64,000 nucleotides of DNA from positions 1,488,001 to 1,552,000 of the forward strand of contig NZ_VWWV01000001.1 of NCBI RefSeq assembly GCF_011752815.1, read 5' to 3'. The stretch's first letter is position 1. Each line of letters starts with the position of its first letter. Shown here one piece after another: positions 16,375 through 24,889 of this stretch. The notes under the pieces were generated by a model. That model ran no database searches. It worked only from the letters and a program-made list of their open reading frames with translations, and was not told where the DNA came from. A program made the translations under genes and the position numbers. Origin of the DNA: Enterobacter sp. Cy-643. Its GTDB lineage: Bacteria; Pseudomonadota; Gammaproteobacteria; Enterobacterales; Enterobacteriaceae.

Positions 16375-17277
16375 CTAACTTTTCGCCAACCATTTCGCGT
16401 AATGATCGGGCCATTTCACGGTCGGTGTGCCGGGTTTCCCCATGCCGAAACCGTGGCCGCCGCTGCTGTAGCGGTGCATTTCTACCGGCACATGCTGCTG
16501 CTCGCAGGCCGCCGCCATAATCAGCGTATTCTGCGGGTCGGAAATTGGGTCGTCTTCGGCCTGGACCAGGAAAAACGGCGGCGAATGCGGGGTGACATAA
16601 TTCTGCACGGACCAGGCGGCGTTCTCGGCTGATGAAGCATCTTTGCCGACCAGAATTTTATGCGTAGAGGTATGCTCGTAAGGTTTTTCCAGCGTAATGA
16701 CCGGATAAATTAACGCCGCACGGTCGGCAAAGGCGGGTTTCTCGTCTAAACGATCCTGCTTTGTATACGAGCGGTAATCGGGTCGCGTGGCGGCCAGGCC
16801 AAGCAGATGCCCACCGGCGGAAAAGCCCAGCACGCTGACGTTATGTTCACGATCGCGCACGATTCTTAACGCGCGCTGTGCATCCTGGAAAGCAACCAGA
16901 TTGCCGTCAGCCCATCCTTCCGAAGGCAAACGGTAGCTCAGCACATACGCGGTATACCCTCGCGCCACCAGCCATTCCGCCGCAGGCCAGGCTTCTGATC
17001 CCATTTCAATACGCTTATATCCCCCACCCGCAGCCACCAGCACGGCCTGGCCATTAGGGGATTCGGGTTCAATCACGGTCAGAGTCGGGAGCGCAATATT
17101 GCTCTGCGCCCCGCGCGCCGACGTCTGAATACTCCCTGCCGGCCCACCCCCGCCCGGTGGCGTGCCTTTCCACAGCGGAATAGCCGAACGCTTCACGCCC
17201 GATGCAGCAAAAGAAACGCCCGCTTTAGCCGCGAGCAAACCCGCGGTAACACAGGTAATAAAATGGCGACGATCCAT
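16375..17277 (-). CDS. Exported alpha/beta-hydrolase esterase
   Basis: A 300-residue protein whose start carries a twin-arginine-like motif, MDRRHFITCV, followed by a hydrophobic stretch, suggesting Tat export. The mature part has an oxyanion-hole-like GGGY at 84-87, Ser153 in GFSAGG as the nucleophile, and SSGGHGFGMG near the C terminus carrying the catalytic His. This layout matches BD-FAE/acetyl-xylan-esterase-like enzymes. GGAGCTTAC lies before the ATG at 17277, supporting this start over a longer frame. Substrate unknown; it stands alone. Confidence 0.83.
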   Translation of the reverse strand: MDRRHFITCVTAGLLAAKAGVSFAASGVKRSAIPLWKGTPPGGGGPAGSIQTSARGAQSNIALPTLTVIEPESPNGQAVLVAAGGGYKRIEMGSEAWPAAEWLVARGYTAYVLSYRLPSEGWADGNLVAFQDAQRALRIVRDREHNVSVLGFSAGGHLLGLAATRPDYRSYTKQDRLDEKPAFADRAALIYPVITLEKPYEHTSTHKILVGKDASSAENAAWSVQNYVTPHSPPFFLVQAEDDPISDPQNTLIMAAACEQQHVPVEMHRYSSGGHGFGMGKPGTPTVKWPDHYAKWLAKS

Positions 17278-17391
17278 AGTAAGCTCCTGACAACACAGGT
17301 TAATCACTATGCCAAAAGAGTGTGTCTGAAATCATATTCTAAACCAGCAATACGTAACCAGCCGTTTCGCTTGCGCTAATTATGGAGAAAT

Positions 17392-17402
17392 ACCACCTGG
17401 TG
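17392..17402. promoter_or_regulatory. Palindrome upstream of the Tat esterase gene
   Basis: CCACCTGGTGG is an inverted repeat around one central base, set in AT-rich sequence between the divergent esterase gene and ydfZ. It looks like a small operator; the regulator is unknown. Confidence 0.3.
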
Positions 17403-17458
17403 GAAATCTTTCTGTCCACTTTATGCATCACAAAATAATAACCAGTTCATCATACAAT

Positions 17459-17500
17459 TTGATTTTGATTAATGAATCCTGCCGCGCATCGGCCTTAAAT
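17459..17500 (+). promoter_or_regulatory. FNR site and -10 of ydfZ
   Basis: TTGAT-TTTG-ATTAA (17459-17472) matches the FNR consensus TTGAT-N4-ATCAA in nine of ten positions. TTAAAT (17495-17500) predicts a transcript start near 17507, placing the FNR site centre at about -41.5, the standard activating position. E. coli ydfZ is known to be FNR-activated. Confidence 0.72.
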
Positions 17501-17544
17501 AGTCTCCGGTCAAACTGTTTCATTCGTTAAGAGGAGTGCTCTAC

Positions 17545-17751
17545 ATGATGATGACCTGGGACCGCAACCGAAATGCCATTACCACCGGCAGCCGCGTTTT
17601 GATTAACGGCACGGGCAAAACCGGGCTGATTAAAGCCATTCACGGTGAAGGTAAAAATGCCGAGCAAATTCGCCGCAGTAAATGCGTGGAAGTGGAAGGT
17701 TGTGAAGGGCAATTTGAACCGACGGAATTATTCCGCCTGGGCTTACACTGA
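17545..17751 (+). CDS. ydfZ: YdfZ family protein
   Basis: A 68-residue protein sharing [13 protein letters not shown], then AEQIRR and the VEVEGCEG and RLG segments, with E. coli YdfZ. The E. coli protein has been reported to bind selenium through Cys; here one Cys lies in VEGCEG and one in SKCVE. No selenocysteine codon is present. Three ATG codons in a row begin the gene; GAGGAG (17531-17536) is best placed for the first at 17545. Function in anaerobic growth is inferred from regulation only. Confidence 0.88.
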   Translation: MMMTWDRNRNAITTGSRVLINGTGKTGLIKAIHGEGKNAEQIRRSKCVEVEGCEGQFEPTELFRLGLH

Positions 17752-17761
17752 TTGCTAAAAA

Positions 17762-17784
17762 TTACCCGGCCTGCCGCCGGGTAA
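17762..17784. terminator. Hairpin between ydfZ and the convergent gene
   Basis: TTACCCGGC and GCCGGGTAA form a 9-bp stem with a 5-base loop between convergent genes. T residues are sparse, so it may act as a weak bidirectional terminator. Confidence 0.6.
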
Positions 17785-17790
17785 CGGATG

Positions 17791-18081
17791 TTATTTGCGC
17801 CGCGCTCTGACCTGCGAAAATCCGTGCTCAAACACGCTGTCGGCGGCACAGATAATGACGATAACGTCGCCACCGGATGCTTCATCCAGCAAACGTGCCA
17901 GCTCGGCGTCCAGCTCCCGGTTCATTTTCGGCATCGCCAGATGCATTTCCCCCGGGTAATCCTCATCTTCGTCAGGCGGCATATCTTCGATGCGGCTGCC
18001 CTTCACCACATAAATCAGCAGGTCATTGTCGTTATGGGTGAGCTCTAGTCTCAAATATTTGCCAACCGGATGTTTAGCCAT
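17791..18081 (-). CDS. Hypothetical protein
   Basis: A 96-residue protein that I do not recognise. It is acidic in the middle (DEDEDYPGE) and basic at the C-terminal end (SQVRARRK), with no signal peptide, membrane segment or Cys cluster. Normal codon use, a plausible start and a position between ydfZ and tam without overlap suggest a real gene. AAGGTAACGC lies before the ATG. Confidence 0.65.
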   Translation of the reverse strand: MAKHPVGKYLRLELTHNDNDLLIYVVKGSRIEDMPPDEDEDYPGEMHLAMPKMNRELDAELARLLDEASGGDVIVIICAADSVFEHGFSQVRARRK

Positions 18082-18147
18082 GCGTTACCTTCAATAGCGT
18101 ATAAAATAATTTGTCGGCAATGTTAGCAAAGCAACGAGGATAAAACG

Positions 18148-18906
18148 ATGCAGGACTGGAACCCCGCGCTCTATTTGCAGTTTGAAGCTGAACGTACCCG
18201 CCCGGCCGCTGAGTTGGTTGCCCGAATTAACCACCCTGGCGCAAACACCTATACCGATTTAGGCTGCGGCCCAGGCAACTCCACGGCACTGCTGCGTAAT
18301 CTGGCGCCAAAGGCCACGATCACCGGGCTGGATAACTCTCCCGCGATGCTCGCCAAAGCCAGTACCGCGCTGCCCGACTGCCGCTTTGAAGAAGCGGATA
18401 TTGCCAGCTGGCAGCCCGCCGTGAAGCAGGATGTGATTTTCGCCAATGCATCGCTGCAGTGGATAGCCAACCATAAACAGGTCTTCCCACATCTCGCCGC
18501 ACAGCTGGCAGACAGCGGCGTGCTGGCGGTACAAATGCCCGATAACTGGCAGGAACCCACGCATACCCTGATGCGCCAGGTTGCGGATGAGCTGGGGATC
18601 TCACGCTCGAGCCGCGAAGCTTTACTGACGGCTCAGGAGTATTACGATCTGCTGGCCGAAAGCGGCTGCACGGTGGATATCTGGCGCACGACGTATTTCC
18701 ACGTCATGCCGTCCGCCCGCGCCATCATCGAGTGGTTAAGCTCGACGGGCCTGCGCCCTTACCTGCACGGGCTGGACGCCATTCAGCAGGAGGCGTTTCT
18801 TGAGCGCTACCACCAGTTGCTGCAGCGCGCCTATCGCAAACAGCATGACGGCAACGTGCTGATGCCGTTTCCCCGCCTGTTTATTGTGGCGCGGAAAACG
18901 GCCTAG
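18148..18906 (+). CDS. tam: Trans-aconitate 2-methyltransferase
   Basis: A 252-residue class I methyltransferase matching E. coli Tam from its first residues (MQDWNPALYLQFEAERTRPA). The SAM-binding motif is DLGCGPGNST (about residues 36-45), followed by GLDNSPAML and the motif around DVIFANASLQW. Tam methylates trans-aconitate, which forms spontaneously from cis-aconitate and inhibits aconitase, so it acts in metabolite repair. The stop codon is interleaved with that of the convergent AraC-type gene: CTAG at 18903-18906 gives TAG on both strands. Confidence 0.92.
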   Translation: MQDWNPALYLQFEAERTRPAAELVARINHPGANTYTDLGCGPGNSTALLRNLAPKATITGLDNSPAMLAKASTALPDCRFEEADIASWQPAVKQDVIFANASLQWIANHKQVFPHLAAQLADSGVLAVQMPDNWQEPTHTLMRQVADELGISRSSREALLTAQEYYDLLAESGCTVDIWRTTYFHVMPSARAIIEWLSSTGLRPYLHGLDAIQQEAFLERYHQLLQRAYRKQHDGNVLMPFPRLFIVARKTA

Positions 18907-19832
18907 AATGAAGTGCCCTGTTGGCGCAGGGCATCAATGTCCTGCAGCGGCGACGCGCCAAATGCCCGGCGATACTCCCGGTTAAACTGGGAGGGGGAAT
19001 CATAGCCCACCTTCCAGGCGACGCTTGCCACATCGCCTTCGCAGCTCAATAAACGGCGTCGTGCCTCCAGCAGGCGAAGCTGTTTTTGGTACTGCAGCGG
19101 GCTCATGATGGTCAGAGCTTTAAAACGGTGATGCAGGCTGGAAGCGCTCATGCCGACGCGCTTCGCCAGCTCATCAATGACCAGCGGCTCGGCATAATTC
19201 TGTTTGATCCAGTTAATGGCTTCCCCTACGCCTTTGCCCTGCGCCCAGCCCAGCGCCTGTTTCCAGAACGATGCGCCGGCGGGCGCGATGACCAGCCTGT
19301 AGAGAATTTCTTGCTTGATGAGCGGCGCGAGGGCATGCAGATGCTGCGGGGTGTCCAGCAGCCTGACCAGGCGCAGAAAAGCACCCTGGAGCTCTTCTTC
19401 CGCGGCGGCGACCCAGGCCCCGGTTTTCTCCCCATTGCCGTCCGGCAGCACCACGTTCATGTTCATGATCAGGTCGGCAATTTCTTTCCCGTCAAGGTCG
19501 ATGCGCACGCCGTAGTAAGGCTCTGCTTCACTGGCGCGGGTCACCTGCCCGGAGACCGGCATATCCACGGCGGCCAGCGAATAGCTGCCGGGGCCATATT
19601 CCGTGACGTTGTCACCAATAAGCATCTTTTTGCTGCCCTGCAACACCATACACATGGACGGGGAAAGCATCCCGCGATTGAGCAATGTCGGCTGTTCGAT
19701 GCGAATAAAGCTGAGCCACGGCAGCGCGCAGCCCAGCTCTTTCATCCCGCTGCCGCCCGCCGGATAACGACGGGCTACACGCTGGTGGAGTTCTTCAATA
19801 ATGCGGCCCGAAGGCCGCTCGGTTGATTGCAT
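18903..19832 (-). CDS. AraC-family regulator with AraC_N domain
   Basis: A 309-residue regulator starting MQSTERPSGRII. Residues about 30-185 form the AraC_N effector domain (PF06719 type; SPSMCMVLQGSKKMLIG). Residues about 210-305 carry two helix-turn-helix motifs (VIDELAKRVGMSASSLHHRF and VASVAWKVGYDSPSQFNREY). The ATG at 19832 lies one base after the stop of the upstream aldehyde dehydrogenase gene, so both are on one transcript. Regulators of this subtype often control an adjacent oxidoreductase, here presumably the dehydrogenase itself. Confidence 0.86.
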   Translation of the reverse strand: MQSTERPSGRIIEELHQRVARRYPAGGSGMKELGCALPWLSFIRIEQPTLLNRGMLSPSMCMVLQGSKKMLIGDNVTEYGPGSYSLAAVDMPVSGQVTRASEAEPYYGVRIDLDGKEIADLIMNMNVVLPDGNGEKTGAWVAAAEEELQGAFLRLVRLLDTPQHLHALAPLIKQEILYRLVIAPAGASFWKQALGWAQGKGVGEAINWIKQNYAEPLVIDELAKRVGMSASSLHHRFKALTIMSPLQYQKQLRLLEARRRLLSCEGDVASVAWKVGYDSPSQFNREYRRAFGASPLQDIDALRQQGTSF

Positions 19833-19833
19833 A

Positions 19834-21252
19834 TTACTGCCCCATGATGGCTTTGGGTTCAAGATACGCCGCCAGCCCGTAAGTGCCAAATTCGCGGCCA
19901 AGTCCGGACTGTTTAAACCCGCCGAACGGCGCGAGCGGTTCATCATAAACACCGTTGACGAATACGCGCCCGGCGATGAGCTGGCTGGCAACCGCTGCCG
20001 TGCGTTCAGCATTTTTCCCGCTCACGTAGGCCTGCAGGCCGTAAACCGTATCGTTGGCTATCTGCACCGCCTCTGCGTCATCGCGGTAGGTAATTACCGA
20101 CAGCACCGGGCCAAAAATTTCCTGCTGGGCAATGGTCATGTCGTTGCGCACGTTCACAAACACCGTCGGTTTCACAAAGTAACCGCTTGCCAGCCCTTCG
20201 GGACGCCCTTCTCCGCCGCAAAGCAGTTCCGCCCCTTCGGCAACCCCGCTGCGAATATACTCCTGCACGCGCTGGTACTGGCGGGCGGTCACGGCGGCAC
20301 CGATGTTGGTTTTCGGATCCCGCGGGTTGCCGGGTACCAGACCAGGCAGGTGTTTGAGAATTTGCGCTTTGACCTCTGCCAGCCTGCTTTCCGGAACCAG
20401 CAGGCGAGTCCCTGCGATACAGGCCTGGCCGCTGTTCCAGCTCATCACCTGCAGCGCCAGCGGAATGGCGGTATCGAGGTCGGCATCGTCCAGCAGCACG
20501 TTGGCAGATTTGCCGCCCAGTTCAAGGGTGACGCGCTTCATGGTTGCCGCCCCGTCACGGGCAATCGTTTTGCCCACCGCCGTTGAGCCAGTGAACGAGA
20601 TTTTAGCCACATCCGGGTGGCGCGTGATTTCCGCGCCAACCACATTACCCAGGCCGGTAACGATATTAATCACGCCGTCGGGCAGCCCGGCGGCATGCAG
20701 GCATTCCGTCATTATCGCCGTTTGCCGGGCGCTGAGCTCGCTGGGCTTGATAACGGCGGTGCTGCCGGAAGCAATCACCATCGACAGTTTGCCGGCGATA
20801 AAGCCGTAGTTAGCGTTCCAGGGAGTAATGAGCCCAACCACGCCCAGCGGCTCCATGACCACTTTCGCCATCCCCGCCTGTGATTCAAAAGCGTAGTCTT
20901 TCAGCAGATCGATTGCCTGCAGGAAGCTGTTGTAGGACCGCGCCACGGTGCTTTGGGCGAAAGCGACCGGGCAGCCGTATTCATCCACCATGGTCTCCAC
21001 CAGCTCGTCTTCACGGGCTTTTACGGCGTCGTGCAGCAGCTGGAGCCAAATCATTCTTTGTTCGCGGCTGGAAAGGCGCATTTGCGGAAATGCGGCTTTT
21101 GCCGCAGCAATGGCGAGGCGGGTGTCTTCTTCGTCTGCCAGGCGAACCTGAGCGACAGGTTGTTCGCTGACGGGATGAATTAAGGTCAGCACCTCAGTGC
21201 CGTGGGGCGTGACGTGCTGACCGTTAATATAGAGGGTATCGATGGTTCTCAT
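19834..21252 (-). CDS. Aldehyde dehydrogenase family protein
   Basis: A 472-residue NAD(P)-dependent aldehyde dehydrogenase. The catalytic Cys278 lies in NSGQACIAGTRL and the general base Glu244 in VTLELGGKSA; the nucleotide-binding FTGSTAVGK (220-228) and the PWNANYGFIAGK segment (144-155) are intact. The aldehyde cannot be told from sequence. The downstream AraC-family gene is co-transcribed. TGGAGCGCAATAA precedes the start. Cytoplasmic, with no targeting signal. Confidence 0.88.
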   Translation of the reverse strand: MRTIDTLYINGQHVTPHGTEVLTLIHPVSEQPVAQVRLADEEDTRLAIAAAKAAFPQMRLSSREQRMIWLQLLHDAVKAREDELVETMVDEYGCPVAFAQSTVARSYNSFLQAIDLLKDYAFESQAGMAKVVMEPLGVVGLITPWNANYGFIAGKLSMVIASGSTAVIKPSELSARQTAIMTECLHAAGLPDGVINIVTGLGNVVGAEITRHPDVAKISFTGSTAVGKTIARDGAATMKRVTLELGGKSANVLLDDADLDTAIPLALQVMSWNSGQACIAGTRLLVPESRLAEVKAQILKHLPGLVPGNPRDPKTNIGAAVTARQYQRVQEYIRSGVAEGAELLCGGEGRPEGLASGYFVKPTVFVNVRNDMTIAQQEIFGPVLSVITYRDDAEAVQIANDTVYGLQAYVSGKNAERTAAVASQLIAGRVFVNGVYDEPLAPFGGFKQSGLGREFGTYGLAAYLEPKAIMGQ

Positions 21253-21353
21253 TTATTGCGCTCCAGGGGGTTGTGTCTGACGCTTAAAGTGTCGTCGAAC
21301 ACGCCCGTTTTCCTGTAGCGCAATCCTGTTTGATGCTTGCACAATCCTGCAAA

Positions 21354-21809
21354 TCAGGACTGTTTTTTCATCTCTCTGCTGGCCACGTTCTGAAAACGTT
21401 TGGCGCGCAGCCAGTCGTAACACCAGTTATAAGCCACGGTGTACGGCAGGAAGAACAGGAAGAAACCAATCTCTACCATCAGCGCCTGCAGCAGCGTGAC
21501 ATTCAGCATCCAGGCGGCAAGCGGCAGGCCAATCAGAATAAAACCCCCTTCGAAGCCCAGCGCGTGCGCAACGCGCAAGCCCATACCACGCTTGAGTGAC
21601 GGCGGGTAAAATTTATCAAACCCGGCGTTGTAAATAATGTTCCAGACCATCGCGACGGTGGACAGCATGATAGCCAGCGCACCCATCTGGAAAAGCGGTT
21701 TGTTCATTAGCCAGGCGGCGGTTGGCGCACAGATACCGATGGCGATAGCCTCGAAGCCGACGGCATGCACAATGCGCTCAGACAGGCTTCTGTTGTTTTG
21801 CGATTTCAT
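21354..21809 (-). CDS. PACE-family efflux transporter
   Basis: A 151-residue membrane protein with four helices made of two related halves. Each half begins with the bacterial transmembrane pair motif: RIVHAVGFEAIAI (Glu20) and RVAHALGFEGGFI. The second helix of each half ends in aromatic, basic patches (NAGFDKFYPP, YNWCYDWLRAKR). PACE proteins such as AceI are proton-coupled exporters of biocides and short diamines; the helix-1 Glu is required for transport. A LysR-type regulator is divergent at 89 bases, the usual PACE arrangement. Confidence 0.88.
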   Translation of the reverse strand: MKSQNNRSLSERIVHAVGFEAIAIGICAPTAAWLMNKPLFQMGALAIMLSTVAMVWNIIYNAGFDKFYPPSLKRGMGLRVAHALGFEGGFILIGLPLAAWMLNVTLLQALMVEIGFFLFFLPYTVAYNWCYDWLRAKRFQNVASREMKKQS

Positions 21810-21897
21810 TTTGATGACTCCTTTTTCACAAGGTCGCCATTATCATCGTAATTATTGATATGATATAGCTAACAGCCATCGATAAAAGCGATAGTTT

Positions 21898-22761
21898 ATG
21901 CGTTACTCCCCGGAATCACTGGAAGCCTTTTTACAGGCCGTTGAAACGGGTTCTTTTTCCGCCGCCGCACGCAAGCTGAAAAAGAGCCAGTCCACTATTA
22001 GCAGCGCTATTGCCAACCTGGAAGCTGACCTCGGCGTGACGCTATTCGATCGCCACGCCAGGCAGCCCACGCTTACCCCGCACGGGCAGCGAGTTTTGCC
22101 CTATGTACAGGCTATTTTTGCCGCCAGCGAGCGGCTGGATGAAGTTTCCGTCAGGCTGGCCGACAACGTCGAACCGCGCCTGACGTTTGTGCTTTCCGAC
22201 ATGTGGCAAACCGCCCACCACGAATCCATCCTGCAGCAGTTTTCCGGGCGTTACCCGGACATCGAATTTGAATGCATTATTGCTGAGGATGAAGACGTGA
22301 TTGATAGCCTGCAGATTGGCCGCGCCCACGTCGGCGTCCTGCGGGTTCAGGAAAGTTACCCGCCGGATATCACCGTCGCCCGCCTTCAGGTCGGCGCAGA
22401 AATGACCATTTTCATCCATCGCGATCATCCGCTGGCGAAGCAGGCAGAGGTGCGAATGGATGAGCTACATACCGTGCGGCAGCTGGTGCTTAAGACCTTT
22501 GTGCGTCCCGGCAAGGTCGCCGCACGCGGCCCTATCTGGTCGTCCCCATCTTTACTTCTGCTGCTTGAAATGGCGGAACAGGGTTTTGGCTGGGGAATTT
22601 TGCCGAGCTGGCTGGTTAACCAGTTTGGACACGGCGTGCTTAAGCCGCTGAAGGTGGAAGGCTGGCCGCAAAATCTTGAGGTGGATGTCGCCTGGTCGAA
22701 CAAAACGCCGCCTGGGCCAGCTGGCCGCTGGCTGATAGACCGGCTGCGCGAGCGGCGGTAA
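21898..22761 (+). CDS. LysR-family regulator
   Basis: A 287-residue regulator with an N-terminal winged helix (residues 5-64; SFSAAARKLKKSQSTISSAIANLEADLGVTLFDR) and a LysR substrate-binding domain from about 90. It is divergent from the PACE efflux gene, whose promoter it probably controls; the gap contains TATC/GATA-rich inverted words (ATGATATAGC, CATCGATAAAAGCGAT). The inducer may be a polyamine or a similar cation, by analogy with AceR-AceI; this is inference. It lies 79 bases upstream of the LysE-type exporter gene, which it might also affect. Confidence 0.85.
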   Translation: MRYSPESLEAFLQAVETGSFSAAARKLKKSQSTISSAIANLEADLGVTLFDRHARQPTLTPHGQRVLPYVQAIFAASERLDEVSVRLADNVEPRLTFVLSDMWQTAHHESILQQFSGRYPDIEFECIIAEDEDVIDSLQIGRAHVGVLRVQESYPPDITVARLQVGAEMTIFIHRDHPLAKQAEVRMDELHTVRQLVLKTFVRPGKVAARGPIWSSPSLLLLLEMAEQGFGWGILPSWLVNQFGHGVLKPLKVEGWPQNLEVDVAWSNKTPPGPAGRWLIDRLRERR

Positions 22762-22840
22762 TAACTCGGCACACACTTGCGGTTGTCACCCACACGGATT
22801 TCAGGTTAAAAAACATTATTCCACCAACAGGATCCCGTAA

Positions 22841-23464
22841 ATGAGCGTTATCACTCCCCTTTTTGCTATTACCGCCACCATCGCGCTGGGCGCCATGAGC
22901 CCCGGCCCAAGCTTTGTTTATGTCGCCCAAAATGCCGTAGCGCGTTCACGCGCGCATGGGCTGGTGACCGCGCTGGGTACCGGCGTCGGGGCGGCGGCAT
23001 TTTCGCTGATGGCGCTGCTGGGTCTGCAGGCTTTTCTGCTGGCGGTACCGGTGGCTTATACCGGGATCAAGATAGCCGGCGGGCTTTATCTGCTGTGGCT
23101 GGCTTATAAGATAATCAAACACTCGCGCGAACCGCTGCACGTGGGTGCGGTGGGCAAAAGCGATAAAAGCATGGTGGCAACCTTCCGCGATGGGCTATTC
23201 ACGCAGTTGAGCAACCCCAAAACCGCCGTCGTATTCGCCAGTATTTTTACCGCGCTGCTGCCGCGCGAGATCCCGGCGTTTTACTACGTCGTGCTGCCGG
23301 TGCTGTGCTTTGTGATTGATGCGGGATGGTATTCGATTGTCACGCTGGTGCTGTCTTCAGAGAAGCCGCGCAATGCTTACCTGCGTTTTAAAACCGTGAT
23401 TGACCGCTTAGCGGGCGGCGTGATGGGGATTTTGGGGCTGAAGCTGATTTTCTTCTCACGCTAA
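22841..23464 (+). CDS. LysE-family amino acid exporter
   Basis: A 207-residue protein with about six hydrophobic helices and the RhtB/LysE signature at the N terminus: GAMSPGPSFVYVAQNAV, followed by GVGAAAFSLMALLGL and the LYLLWLAYK helix end. The central FRDGLFTQLSNPKTAVVF is also characteristic. The family exports homoserine, threonine, lysine, cysteine pathway intermediates or related compounds; which one is not evident here. AACAGGATC lies upstream of the ATG. A terminator follows. Confidence 0.87.
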   Translation: MSVITPLFAITATIALGAMSPGPSFVYVAQNAVARSRAHGLVTALGTGVGAAAFSLMALLGLQAFLLAVPVAYTGIKIAGGLYLLWLAYKIIKHSREPLHVGAVGKSDKSMVATFRDGLFTQLSNPKTAVVFASIFTALLPREIPAFYYVVLPVLCFVIDAGWYSIVTLVLSSEKPRNAYLRFKTVIDRLAGGVMGILGLKLIFFSR

Positions 23465-23473
23465 AAAACAGAA

Positions 23474-23493
23474 AGCCACCGCTTGCGGTGGCT
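23474..23493. terminator. Bidirectional hairpin after the LysE gene
   Basis: AGCCACCGC and GCGGTGGCT form a 9-bp stem with a 2-base loop in the gap between convergent genes. It has an A-rich left flank and little T on the right. Confidence 0.65.
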
Positions 23494-23507
23494 CAGACAG
23501 AGAGGGA

Positions 23508-23696
23508 TCAGTGAATCCCCAACCGGTGCGCATGGAAAATCTCTTCACGCAGCTCAAGGTGAGTTAAACCCAGCAGATCGGCAAACTCCAGCTTGAGCTG
23601 CTGCAGGCGGATCAGGAATTGCGCGGGGGTTAACTGCTCTTGTTCACGGCGAAGAAATTCAAACGCTAAGGTGGTTGGGGTTATCTCGGTGTCCAT
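23508..23696 (-). CDS. Hypothetical small protein
   Basis: A 62-residue protein I do not recognise. It looks mostly helical and amphipathic (FEFLRREQEQLTPAQFLIRLQQLKLEFADLL split by one Pro), without Cys or membrane segment, and ends HRLGIH. GAGGATTACC precedes the ATG, a convincing ribosome site. It is monocistronic, facing the LysE gene. Confidence 0.62.
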   Translation of the reverse strand: MDTEITPTTLAFEFLRREQEQLTPAQFLIRLQQLKLEFADLLGLTHLELREEIFHAHRLGIH

Positions 23697-23813
23697 GGTA
23701 ATCCTCTGTTGGGTTGTGAAATCGACACTATTGTACCACTAACGCGCTGTGCAAAAAACAGCCAATGCCGGATTTCTGGCGCACAACTGACATAACAACA
23801 TCAGGACTGAAAC

Positions 23814-24203
23814 ATGTTTTCTAAGCATTATGAAGTGGATGAAAGCCATATTGATTTTCAGGGCGTAGTCGACGGCCTGTACTATCCGTTTTACATGGAG
23901 TGGACGCGCCACGCCTACATGCGCGAGGCGCTCGGCATTGATATCGAGGAAGAGTTTCGCCAGGGCAAGCTCTACATGGTGCTGGAGTACTCCCTGCGTT
24001 TTCGTAAAAGCCTGCAGAAAGGCGACAACGTTGAAGTCACCTGCCAGCTTGAACGCAACGAAAAACGCAATCGCGTCAACTTTGCCCAACAGATCAAAGT
24101 TGACGGTGTGGTCTATGCCGAAGCGACGTTTGTCGCCACCTGCCTGGCCAATGGCCGCCCTTCCATGCCGGAAGCCGTTCTGAACGCACTGGAACAGCTT
24201 TAA
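23814..24203 (+). CDS. Acyl-CoA thioesterase (4HBT hotdog fold)
   Basis: A 129-residue protein of the 4-hydroxybenzoyl-CoA thioesterase superfamily. The fold signature is visible as VDGLYYPFYMEWTRHAYMREALG (residues about 19-41) and the strand pattern LRFRKSLQKGDNVEVTCQL. Such enzymes hydrolyse acyl-CoA thioesters in the cytoplasm; chain preference is unknown. The inverted repeat after the stop (24210-24239) probably terminates it. Upstream lies a 100-base gap. Confidence 0.83.
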   Translation: MFSKHYEVDESHIDFQGVVDGLYYPFYMEWTRHAYMREALGIDIEEEFRQGKLYMVLEYSLRFRKSLQKGDNVEVTCQLERNEKRNRVNFAQQIKVDGVVYAEATFVATCLANGRPSMPEAVLNALEQL

Positions 24204-24209
24204 CATCGA

Positions 24210-24239
24210 TTAGCGAAGGGCAACCGCGCTCTTCGCTAA
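24210..24239. terminator. Hairpin between thioesterase and kinase genes
   Basis: TTAGCGAAG and CTTCGCTAA form a 9-bp stem across a 12-base loop; its right arm overlaps the stop codon of the convergent P-loop gene. Confidence 0.55.
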
Positions 24240-24787
24240 CCTTCCTCCAGCGCCTGGAGGATGTAATCTGTTCTCCACTCCACGCTCCCCTCCGGCAACA
24301 CGATTAACCGATACCCTAGCTTGCCGTAAGTGTCAGCCATGATTGCAGCCGTCTGCACCGCCTCTTCCCAGCTCTGCTTTCTTTCTGCATCCCCGGCATA
24401 AATAGCCTTCCAGGGCGGCGCCAGGAAAATATCAGAATGGTAGGGAAACCGTCTAACGGCTTCCAACAGATGATCCGGAATGGGCAACTGCATCAGGGTG
24501 AGATAACCCAGGATGTCCGGCACGCCGCGATCGTAAAAACAATAAGTCTGTTTTTCGTCTGCGCCATACCAGGAGCGCATTTCCCACCCAAGCATCTGCT
24601 CAGCAAATGCCGCAGGATCCTGCCAGGGTAAGGCGTGCCCGCCAATTTGCTGCTGGTGCTGAATAATGCTCCTCCCGGCCTCCGGCTGACAATCAAAACC
24701 CCGGCGCTTGAGCTCATTAATAAGAGTACTTTTCCCGGAACCTGGCCCGCCGGTAAGCACCACGCGTTTCACCTGAATATTGTTCAT
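24236..24787 (-). CDS. P-loop ATPase/kinase of the AAA_28 type
   Basis: A 183-residue protein with Walker A GGPGSGKST at residues 13-21, then EAGRSIIQHQQ and a DRGVPD segment typical of small NadR-like or AAA_28 kinases. It probably phosphorylates a small molecule; the substrate is unknown. GGGAGG lies 3 bases upstream of the ATG at 24787, so the much longer open frame (to 25045, overlapping the divergent queH gene) is rejected. Confidence 0.78.
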   Translation of the reverse strand: MNNIQVKRVVLTGGPGSGKSTLINELKRRGFDCQPEAGRSIIQHQQQIGGHALPWQDPAAFAEQMLGWEMRSWYGADEKQTYCFYDRGVPDILGYLTLMQLPIPDHLLEAVRRFPYHSDIFLAPPWKAIYAGDAERKQSWEEAVQTAAIMADTYGKLGYRLIVLPEGSVEWRTDYILQALEEG

Positions 24788-24889
24788 AAACCTCCCAAAC
24801 ATTATTTTCTTTACTGATTTATGGTGATTCCACGCCCTCGTTCCTGCTACCCTCTGGCAAAAAAGTGAATAAGACTTAGGATCACCCGC

